Below the pieces are notes generated by a model. The model made no database searches and was not told where the DNA came from. It saw only the letters and a list, made by a program, of their open reading frames with translations. Shown one piece after another: positions 9,034-16,495 of a stretch of 64,000 bases of DNA (positions within the stretch are counted from its first letter, which is position 1; every line of letters starts with the position of its first letter). The stretch is from the NCBI RefSeq assembly GCF_900215325.1, contig NZ_OCMS01000001.1, forward strand, positions 992,001 to 1,056,000, read 5' to 3'. The position numbers were made by a program, and so were the translations under genes. Origin of the DNA: Fibrobacter sp. UWB16. Its GTDB lineage: Bacteria; Fibrobacterota; Fibrobacteria; Fibrobacterales; Fibrobacteraceae.

Positions 9034-9142
9034 GACAAAGTCAATTCTAAGCACTGCGCCTCGGTCATGGGCAAGCAAGCTTGCCCGCGACTCTCGGCTT
9101 GGGTGCGTTTTCGATGAAGTTAATTCTAAGCTCAGCGCCTTA
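9034..9142. repeat. Copies of an AAGTCAATTCTAA element after the terminator
   Basis: GACAAAGTCAATTCTAAGC with the following CTGCGCCTCGGTCA (9034-9066) recurs with few changes at 14057-14090. A more diverged copy (GATGAAGTTAATTCTAAGC, then GCGCCTTA) lies at 9113-9142. The copy at 14057 likewise follows a terminator, so the block duplicated together with the gene end. Confidence 0.75.
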
Positions 9143-9185
9143 GCATGTTAACATGCGCAAGCGAAATTGACACTTTGCGCACACT

Positions 9186-10583
9186 TTAAGGCTTCAGCCG
9201 CTCATACATGGCATTGATCCATTCAGGGCTACGGGCGATTGATTCAACGCGAACTTCGTCAATCACACCATTCCAAGTTTCAGTCCCAATTTCGTCGCCA
9301 CCAATGCGGAAGGGGACGTTACGATTCAGCTCGTTCGGCACAAATTCCCCTGCAAATTCAGCTCCATCGGAACCTGCGATCGCTACCGCTTTACCGTTCA
9401 CATACATGCTCACCATGTGATTCTTGGAAACGAGCACAAGGAAAGCCCACTCCCCAACAGGCACGGATGTTGAATCCCCGAAATACACTGCCCCAGGGTA
9501 GTCCGGCATACCCTTCATTACGGCAAACGTTCCGCTATTCACCTCATAATGCCACTGGAATCGCGATGTAGAATCACTCCAATAAGCTCGCTGGCAAAAC
9601 AACACCTGGTGTTCGCCGTTGGGGCCATTCCACTTGGTCCAAAGCGAAAGTGTAAAGTCGCCGCCCGTTGGATTAAGCGTATCCAAGTCGATAAATTGTC
9701 CCGGTTCCAAAAGCACCGCCTTGCCGTTCACACCATCTACATAGTTTACGTTTTCCGCAACAGAAGAATCATGGTTGAGCACATTGATATCGCGGTTCAT
9801 GCCGAGATAAACTTCAATTTCCGGGTCGCCATACCCATTCGGGAGATTTTCTGGATAATCATACGGAAGGTAATAATGGAAACCATAGTATTCCGCAATA
9901 ACAGGCATATCGTTGCTCGTAAGCCATTCCCCATTGACCGAAAGTTCAGGCAACTTAAGCGAATCCTTCGATTCCAGCGCCGTGAATTCGAGCTGCGCAA
10001 TTGCCGAATCATTCTGCATGTACACAAGGTCCATTCTATAGCCCGCCGGAATGGAATCGAACGCAAATGAGCCATCTTCACTGATAGGAGAACGCAAATG
10101 AGTTCCCTGAATGCGCATATAACCAGAAGTCGCCCCGGCAATTTTTCCACTTACAGTCTTATGCGGACCAATACAAATCGTATCCAACCTTACGTCAGAG
10201 AGTCCATCGCCACGCAAACCGGACAGCCCTTTGGATTCCGCATAGAAACGCGGAGAACCTTTCGCCGAGATCCTTGGAATCGGACCTAGCTTAAAGAACC
10301 CTGTAGAATCAGCGACCGTTTCAAGCGAATCCACAATTTCTTTCGAATTATCCAAGTAGGCAACGACACGCGCAGCAGGAACAGCACGCCCCTGCAAGTC
10401 CTGCACTACACCGGAATACCTCAGCGTATCAGACAAATCCGCAATTGAATTTCCGATATCGGTCACTCCACCGGCCACATCATCGCTATCCGAGCAAGCC
10501 AGGAACGACAACGAAAACGCAAGCGACATCACGCACGCAACGCAATTACGCGATAACTTTAGATAAACTTGTCTATTTTTCAT
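9186..10583 (-). CDS. Surface lipoprotein with carboxypeptidase-regulatory-like and LamG domains
   Basis: 465 residues. The lipoprotein signal ends in SFLAC (Cys30). Residues about 52-120 form a CarboxypepD-regulatory-like beta-sandwich (GVVQDLQGRAVPAARVVAY, then DSTGFFKLGPIP). The C-terminal 200 residues form a LamG/concanavalin-like domain (FTLSLWTKWNGPNGEHQVLF, then WNGVIDEVRVESIARSPEW), usual for glycan binding. The start overlaps the end of the TIGR02147 gene by 11 bases, so the two are translationally coupled. A second protein of this design is at 22807-24477. Probable role: outer-membrane sensing or binding of polysaccharide (inferred). Confidence 0.8.
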   Translation of the reverse strand: MKNRQVYLKLSRNCVACVMSLAFSLSFLACSDSDDVAGGVTDIGNSIADLSDTLRYSGVVQDLQGRAVPAARVVAYLDNSKEIVDSLETVADSTGFFKLGPIPRISAKGSPRFYAESKGLSGLRGDGLSDVRLDTICIGPHKTVSGKIAGATSGYMRIQGTHLRSPISEDGSFAFDSIPAGYRMDLVYMQNDSAIAQLEFTALESKDSLKLPELSVNGEWLTSNDMPVIAEYYGFHYYLPYDYPENLPNGYGDPEIEVYLGMNRDINVLNHDSSVAENVNYVDGVNGKAVLLEPGQFIDLDTLNPTGGDFTLSLWTKWNGPNGEHQVLFCQRAYWSDSTSRFQWHYEVNSGTFAVMKGMPDYPGAVYFGDSTSVPVGEWAFLVLVSKNHMVSMYVNGKAVAIAGSDGAEFAGEFVPNELNRNVPFRIGGDEIGTETWNGVIDEVRVESIARSPEWINAMYERLKP

Positions 10584-11424
10584 TTTCCGCCTCCTTCCCT
10601 ATTTTCTTGCTCATCGGGAACGCCACAAACATCATTTCGTAAACGCGTTCCACTTCCGAATCATTTGCCGCACGGGCAATAATTTTCTTGCGGGCTTCTT
10701 CCAGCACCTCTACCGCATAATTGTAGGATTTTTCACTCATCGCAAGAGTCGTGAACGCAGCAAAGCGCTCATCTTTGGGCATGGATTCCACAGCCCCCAT
10801 CGCATGCTGCATATACTCATGACGGATTCGCCGCAGCGCCATTGGCGGGATTTCCGAAGCATCAAGCATTTGCGATGTTTCAACATAGCGTTCACCCTCT
10901 TTTTTCAAGAGTCCCCATTCCAGCAGCTTTTTCACCGCATCGCGAGCCTCATCCGTCGTTATCTGCGGCACAACAGAACGCGCAAGCACACGGAAGTCAC
11001 CTTCCCAATCCGATGACACCGCCAACTCGCGCACAATCGGGTAATACCACTTTTCAAAGTATCCCTGTTCACGAGTCGTGACATGTGTAAATTCTATCTG
11101 CTTGCGAATTTGGACAATCTGGTTCCAAGCATTTTCGCGCTCATCAACTTGTTGAGCCTGGTTGTACTGCACCAGCGCTTCGAAATACGTCCTTTGCAAC
11201 GGTTCAAATTCCATCGCCTTTGAAATTTTCTCGATGGATTTCGGAGTCAAATTGAAACGGCCACGGATAACATTCAGACAATAAGAAGAGCTACTGAATC
11301 CCGCTTTTGCCGCAAAAAATCGATGCGAAAACACCGACCGCATTTTCTTCTGTTCCTCAAAATAGTCTTGCAGGAACTTGCGGAAGTCGTCATAGTCAAA
11401 CAAGTGTTCAAGCGCAATGCACAT
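10573..11424 (-). CDS. TIGR02147-family protein (DUF4423-like, putative regulator)
   Basis: 283 residues, soluble, no signal peptide. The N-terminus (DYDDFRKFLQDYFEEQK, then FSHRFFAAKAGFSSSSYCLN) is the family signature and resembles an XRE-type helix-turn-helix, with SHRFFAAKAGF as the likely first helices. A long alpha-helical C-terminal part follows, with a winged-helix-like segment (DEARDAVKKLLEWGLLKKEGERY). The family is expanded in Fibrobacter and has no proven function known to me; a regulatory role is inferred from the fold. It is the first gene of a two-gene operon with the LamG lipoprotein and diverges from the secreted HExxH gene. No Shine-Dalgarno precedes the ATG. Confidence 0.85.
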   Translation of the reverse strand: MCIALEHLFDYDDFRKFLQDYFEEQKKMRSVFSHRFFAAKAGFSSSSYCLNVIRGRFNLTPKSIEKISKAMEFEPLQRTYFEALVQYNQAQQVDERENAWNQIVQIRKQIEFTHVTTREQGYFEKWYYPIVRELAVSSDWEGDFRVLARSVVPQITTDEARDAVKKLLEWGLLKKEGERYVETSQMLDASEIPPMALRRIRHEYMQHAMGAVESMPKDERFAAFTTLAMSEKSYNYAVEVLEEARKKIIARAANDSEVERVYEMMFVAFPMSKKIGKEAENEK

Positions 11425-11445
11425 GGTTTTAAACTATAATATTTT

Positions 11446-11522
11446 TACACAAAAATCAATAAAATACACAAAATTACAATCAAATCAATATATTTCATTA
11501 ATTATTCTTACACATTTACACA
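11446..11522. promoter_or_regulatory. Cluster of four TACACA boxes in a divergent AT-rich spacer
   Basis: TACACA occurs at 11446-11451, 11465-11470, 11509-11514 and 11517-11522, between the divergent TIGR02147 gene and the 11618 gene. Repeated words in a very AT-rich divergent promoter region could be binding sites for a regulator, possibly the TIGR02147 protein. Chance is possible given the composition. Confidence 0.35.
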
Positions 11523-11617
11523 TTTCTAACACAGAAAATCATTCCATTTTTCTTAAAAATTTGCATTAGGACGCACCAAAAATTATTTCTCTGAATAGCA
11601 TAAAAATGGAGTGTGTT

Positions 11618-14008
11618 ATGCAAAAAAGTTGTTTGGGATGGATTCCGGGCGCCGTTTTGTCGGCTGCCCTAGGTGTTCACACATACGCGGCGTCGGGTGA
11701 TGCTTACACATGGCCCGGCTATCGCAGCGACCTGGATTACGATACGAAATCGAATCTGGGCGATATCCAACCGCCGACCAAGTTCAACAACAATTGTTCG
11801 GGCGTTACCGGAAAGAAGGCCGGTAAGTGGTGGGCGTTTTACTGGGGCAAGGATCGCGACAGCCGCATTACCGATGTGACGATTGATTCGATTCTTAAGA
11901 AGTACGATACCGATTTTGAGTATTTGTACAATGAGATGGGATGGGCGCCGGATGCCCAGGCGCAAGAAGGCCAGTACAGCGCCATTTATTACTACGGTTC
12001 GGGGACATGTGCCGGTGGCGCAAAGACGGATACTACGGGCGGTTGGCAGACATGGGTAGCAGGCTACACGGCCGTGGCCGCTTCGTTTTATCCGCTGTAC
12101 AGTTTTAATACGAGTTGCCCTTACCGTGATCGCGTGGCGCAGATGGATGCGATGATTCATGAGGGAATTCACTCGATGACGAATGGTTACCCAGGCGCAA
12201 AGGATGCGCACTGGTTCCAAGAAGCGGGCAACACCTGGATTCAGCAGGATATGTTCAGCCACCGCGACGGTGTTTACAGCGGTATGGGATTCTTGAACGC
12301 GGCGACGGTCATTGCGCCGTTTATGCCAATTGAAACTTATTCGGGCTGGCTCATTGACGGTACTTTCGGTGGCCCTGGCGGCGGTGCCGATGGCGGTGGC
12401 GTGACCGGCAAGAATCAGCGTTACCTGCTGGGGGGCTCGCAGTACAGCAACATCTTCCCGACATTTATCGGCACATGGATTGGAACGGGTGCGGTTCGCT
12501 GGATTTACGGAAACGCTTACGGCAAGACCAAATACCTGCTTGAAACTTACGGCCTCGACAAGGGTCTTGGCGATGCGGGCGTGCGCAGGCTCATTACCGA
12601 ATTCCGCGCAAGGCTTGCAATGCTCGACATGAAAAAATGGTCCGGCGAAATCAAGAATTTGCTGAACCAGCATTTTGGAAGCGACACCTACTGGGAACAG
12701 GACATGTGGGACAATAACAGGAAAAGCTACACCTGGACCATGACGCCCTACCAGACGGTGACGGAAAGCAACGGCTACCTTGTTCCGAATCAGGAAACGA
12801 CTCCGGGATGGTCGGGCTCGAATGTGGTGCCGCTGAAGGTGCAAAGCGGCGCTAAAGAAGTGACGGTGAGTTTCTACCCGAACGGCGCAAATTCCAATAA
12901 CAAGAACATGAATTTCTTGCTGTGCTACCGCGCGACCGACGGTACACCTGTGTACAGCGAACCCATTACAGGCGAAGGTTCCGCGACGCTTCGCCTGGAC
13001 AAGACGCCTTCTTCGACGAACGGCACGCCGATGGTTTTCGCGGTCATCGTGAATACCGATTACCAGTACACCGGCAATACGGGAATTCGCAAGTTGCATT
13101 ACGATTATAAGTTGAAACTGGAAACGGGCGTCAGCGGCGCTGGTGCTGCAAACGTCAAGTATTACAATGACTTCAAGCTAGATTACGCATGGCCTGAAAT
13201 CGGAGACGCACCGACAAGTTCGAGCAGTTCCGTATCGCCGAAATCTTCGAGCAGCAGCGAGATGCCCGCGAGCTCCAGCAGTTCTGCAAAAATCGTCACG
13301 GACGGTGCCACGACATATTCTATCTCAGTGACGCTTCCGATTGACGACAACTACGCCACCATTTCTGCAAAATTTGATATCAGCGAGGTTGCGAAGAAAC
13401 TCGGACTCACCACAGCAACGCTCACGCAGGCACAATTCTTCGCACTAGAAAGCGACGGTAATATCGTGACCAACAGTACCGCTACCGCTCCGGGTCATTG
13501 GTTTGGTAAAGACAGCAAGGTGGTGGAATGGGGCGAGTCCGCCTACATATTCAGCGAAACAGATTTATCAAGCGGTACACTCGCAATAGGCCACTACCCC
13601 AACCGAGTCAGCAATGGTGACAAATTTAACTTTACGCAGGGACTCACTTACAATGGAAAAACGGTCCTTTTCAAAGTCATGGTCAGCATTACCAACGGGT
13701 TAGGCAGTGACGAAAGCGGAAAGACCACAGCTCTGATGTACGGACTTGATAAAGTTTCGACACACATGAACCTCGCCCTCCGTAATGGAAATCTCGAAAT
13801 CCGTTACACGCTCCCTCAGCGCGACAATGTGAAGATAAGCCTATTCAACGGATTCGGAGCATTGCTCGCACAAGAAATCACGGGAATGCAAAACGCAGGC
13901 TTGCACAAGCGTTCGCTCAACATGAGCCAAATACCGCGCGGCACCTACATCGTAAAAATCACAACGGGCAGTTACCGCGAAGCAAGACCGATTAACATCA
14001 CAAGATAA
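11618..14008 (+). CDS. Secreted HExxH protein with DUF4859-like domain and sorting tail
   Basis: 796 residues. A signal peptide (MQKSCLGWIPGAVLSAALGV, then HTYAA) precedes a catalytic-looking domain of about 500 residues with HEGIH at 181-185 and a downstream Glu202 in HWFQEAGN. That is the arrangement of gluzincin-type zinc metallopeptidases. The domain may correspond to a DUF6055-like family. A Ser-rich linker (about 525-550) leads to a beta domain resembling DUF4859 (APGHWFGKDSKVVEWG), then a type IX-like tail (PRGTYIVKITTG). The upstream ATG at 11606 is rejected because GGAG at 11608 is the Shine-Dalgarno for ATG 11618. It heads the run leading to the PL11 and PL1 genes. The substrate is unknown; peptidase activity is inferred from motifs only. 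Confidence 0.75.
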   Translation: MQKSCLGWIPGAVLSAALGVHTYAASGDAYTWPGYRSDLDYDTKSNLGDIQPPTKFNNNCSGVTGKKAGKWWAFYWGKDRDSRITDVTIDSILKKYDTDFEYLYNEMGWAPDAQAQEGQYSAIYYYGSGTCAGGAKTDTTGGWQTWVAGYTAVAASFYPLYSFNTSCPYRDRVAQMDAMIHEGIHSMTNGYPGAKDAHWFQEAGNTWIQQDMFSHRDGVYSGMGFLNAATVIAPFMPIETYSGWLIDGTFGGPGGGADGGGVTGKNQRYLLGGSQYSNIFPTFIGTWIGTGAVRWIYGNAYGKTKYLLETYGLDKGLGDAGVRRLITEFRARLAMLDMKKWSGEIKNLLNQHFGSDTYWEQDMWDNNRKSYTWTMTPYQTVTESNGYLVPNQETTPGWSGSNVVPLKVQSGAKEVTVSFYPNGANSNNKNMNFLLCYRATDGTPVYSEPITGEGSATLRLDKTPSSTNGTPMVFAVIVNTDYQYTGNTGIRKLHYDYKLKLETGVSGAGAANVKYYNDFKLDYAWPEIGDAPTSSSSSVSPKSSSSSEMPASSSSSAKIVTDGATTYSISVTLPIDDNYATISAKFDISEVAKKLGLTTATLTQAQFFALESDGNIVTNSTATAPGHWFGKDSKVVEWGESAYIFSETDLSSGTLAIGHYPNRVSNGDKFNFTQGLTYNGKTVLFKVMVSITNGLGSDESGKTTALMYGLDKVSTHMNLALRNGNLEIRYTLPQRDNVKISLFNGFGALLAQEITGMQNAGLHKRSLNMSQIPRGTYIVKITTGSYREARPINITR

Positions 14009-14023
14009 ACGAGCAAAAAGCAC

Positions 14024-14053
14024 AGCACCTCGGCGAAAGTCGAGGTGCTTTTT
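14024..14053 (+). terminator. Rho-independent terminator after the HExxH gene
   Basis: AGCACCTCG and CGAGGTGCT pair around an 8-base loop and are followed by TTTTT. Near copy of the terminator at 9001-9031, including the following 34 bases (14057-14090). A small hairpin GTTGTC-CGCA-GACAAC follows at 14091-14106. Confidence 0.85.
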
Positions 14054-14206
14054 ATTGACGAAGTCAATTCTAAACACTGCGCCTCGGTCAGTTGTCCGCA
14101 GACAACGAGAAATCGAGCTCATTAGGCACACCACCAATATCCAGGTTTATATTAATCTTGCCGGATTATTGTTGTTTGGTTTTTCGGCTAATAAAAGGGA
14201 TAGGAT

Positions 14207-16483
14207 ATGAACAAAATTTGGTGTTTGGGATTGTCCCTAGCGCTTGGGCTAGGGAGTGCGCAGGCTGCGCGACAGATGGAATGGCTGAATCGCGGCTTGG
14301 TCGCTGTCAAGACGACTAACGGAGTTTTCCTCAGTTGGCGAGTTCTCGGAACAGACGGCAATACGACCGGTTTTAACCTGTACCGCGATGGCGAGAAAAT
14401 CGCTAGTTTTACGGGTTCACAGGCAAGCAACTACACAGATACAAAAGGAACAGCATCGAGCAAATACTCAGTGAAGGCTGTTGTCGGCGGCAAGGAAATG
14501 GCGGCGGATGCAGCAGTTTCTGTTTGGAGTAATCAATATCTGACCGTAAATCTTGACCGTCCGAATGGTGGGAGCGATTACACCTACAGCCCGAACGATA
14601 TCGCGGTAGGCGATGTAGACGGCGATGGAGAATTTGAGCTGATTCTCAAGTGGGATCCGAGCAATTCTAAAGACAATTCGCAGAAGGGCAAAACCGGCAA
14701 CGTCATCATCGATTGCTACAAAATGAATGGCAAAAAGTTGTGGCGCGTTGACCTCGGCGTAAATATTCGCGCAGGGGCGCATTACACGCAGATGCTCGTG
14801 GGCGACTATGATGGCGACGGCAAGGCAGAATTTGCCGTAAAAACAGCGCCCGGAACAAAGGACGGTAGCGGCAATTACTTGTCACTCGGTTCTGCAAAAG
14901 GCGCAGACCACAGCAAGGATTACAGGAATTCAAACGGCTACATTCTTTCAGGTCCCGAATGGCTCACGATTTTTAACGGCGAAACCGGCAAGGAAATGGC
15001 GACGGTTGATTACAATCCAGGTCGTGGCACCGTCAAGAGCTGGGGCGATAGCTACGGCAACCGCGTTGACAGATTCCTCGCGACAAACGCCTACCTTGAT
15101 GGTAAAAAGCCGAGTATGGTATTTCAGCGCGGTTACTACACCCGAATGGCAATTACCGCCTACGATTGGGACGGCAAAACGCTTTCACAGCGCTGGTATT
15201 ACAACGCGGCAACGAGCGGACAGGAATGTTACGGGCAAGGCAATCACAACATTTCCGCAGGCGACGTGGATGGCGACGGTTTCGATGAAATCATTGAAGG
15301 TAGCAGCGCCATTGACCACAACGGGAAATTCATGTACCGCACAGGCAAGGGTCACGGCGATGCCATGCACTTGAGCGATCTCGACCCCGATAATCCCGGT
15401 CTTGAAGTTTGGCAAGTTCACGAAGAAAAGCCCTACGGCTACGATTTGCACGATGCCCGCACCGGCAAGTTGCTTTTTAGCGAAACGAGCTCCGGGGACA
15501 ACGGGCGCGGCGTCGCAGGTGACGTAGATTCACTAAACCGCGGACACGAACTTTGGTCTGCCGCAAACTGGAACACCTATACCGTAAAAGGAAAAATTTG
15601 GAAAGCAGACAAGCGCCCCGCTTATAACTTCCGTATTTATTGGGATGGCGACTTGCTTGATGAACTGTTGGACAATACGACCATCAGCAAGTGGGACCAT
15701 GCCAAGCAACAGAGCAATACGCTTTTTCAGATGCAGGGCAACAGCTGCAACACCACCAAGGCAACGCCGAACTTTAGCGGTGATATTTTAGGCGACTGGC
15801 GCGAAGAAGTCATTTTGCATGATGGAGCTTCCAAGCTCTACATCTACACGACCACCATTCCGACGGAACACCGTATGTACACGCTTGCGCATGACCCGAT
15901 TTACCGTCTCGGCATGAGCTGGCAAAACACGGCCTACAACCAGCCTCCACATTTGGGATTCTGGCTGTACGGTAACAAGGACAAGTTCCCGACGCCTGAC
16001 ATTACGCTCGTCGGCGATCATACACCGAAACCCGCCGCGATTATCAAGCAGGGCGCAGGTTCCAGCAGCCAAGCCATTGCGCTCGGTGATTCGATTGTCC
16101 CGTTCACTTTTGCAATCCAGAATGCCGATGGTGCAACAGTCAAAAACCTCCCTGCAGGCGTAACAGCCAAATGGAACGCACAGACAAATTCTCTATACTT
16201 CAGCGGAACTCCGACCGTCAGCGGAGAGTTCACCTACACGATCACCACAAAGGGAGGCAACGCGGAATACGGCGAAGCAACCCGCAGCGGGAAATTTACA
16301 ATTACCGACACAAATGCCCCTATTATTCCTGCGGATAGTACAAATGGCATAGCGGATTCCACGACAACATCGCTAAAGTCCCATGTGCAAAGAATGCTGA
16401 TGAATGGTTCCGGGCGAATTTATGATTTGCGAGGTCGTCTCGTGAAACAACGTAAACATAGAGGTGTTTACTTGACGCGATAA
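14207..16483 (+). CDS. Secreted rhamnogalacturonan lyase, PL11-type
   Basis: Cleaves the rhamnogalacturonan-I backbone of pectin outside the cell. 758 residues: signal peptide (ending GSAQAA), then a short N-terminal Fn3-like beta domain (GLVAVKTTNGVFLSWRVLG), then the eight-bladed beta-propeller of PL11. The blades carry repeated Ca-binding DxDGDGxxE loops (VGDVDGDGEFELILKWDPS, VGDYDGDGKAEFAVKTAPG, AGDVDGDGFDEIIEG). WREEVILHDG and HRMYTLAHDPIYR are also typical. A C-terminal Ig-like segment and a tail YDLRGRLVKQRKHRGVYLTR end the protein. The Shine-Dalgarno-like GGGATAGGAT precedes the ATG. The next gene starts 12 bases after the stop, so the two form an operon. Confidence 0.92.
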   Translation: MNKIWCLGLSLALGLGSAQAARQMEWLNRGLVAVKTTNGVFLSWRVLGTDGNTTGFNLYRDGEKIASFTGSQASNYTDTKGTASSKYSVKAVVGGKEMAADAAVSVWSNQYLTVNLDRPNGGSDYTYSPNDIAVGDVDGDGEFELILKWDPSNSKDNSQKGKTGNVIIDCYKMNGKKLWRVDLGVNIRAGAHYTQMLVGDYDGDGKAEFAVKTAPGTKDGSGNYLSLGSAKGADHSKDYRNSNGYILSGPEWLTIFNGETGKEMATVDYNPGRGTVKSWGDSYGNRVDRFLATNAYLDGKKPSMVFQRGYYTRMAITAYDWDGKTLSQRWYYNAATSGQECYGQGNHNISAGDVDGDGFDEIIEGSSAIDHNGKFMYRTGKGHGDAMHLSDLDPDNPGLEVWQVHEEKPYGYDLHDARTGKLLFSETSSGDNGRGVAGDVDSLNRGHELWSAANWNTYTVKGKIWKADKRPAYNFRIYWDGDLLDELLDNTTISKWDHAKQQSNTLFQMQGNSCNTTKATPNFSGDILGDWREEVILHDGASKLYIYTTTIPTEHRMYTLAHDPIYRLGMSWQNTAYNQPPHLGFWLYGNKDKFPTPDITLVGDHTPKPAAIIKQGAGSSSQAIALGDSIVPFTFAIQNADGATVKNLPAGVTAKWNAQTNSLYFSGTPTVSGEFTYTITTKGGNAEYGEATRSGKFTITDTNAPIIPADSTNGIADSTTTSLKSHVQRMLMNGSGRIYDLRGRLVKQRKHRGVYLTR

Positions 16484-16495
16484 AAGGAGTTTATT

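Noticed and set aside
11669-13099. 476-codon open frame antisense to the HExxH gene
   Set aside because: Arg/His-rich translation without a domain; a shadow of the secreted protein.
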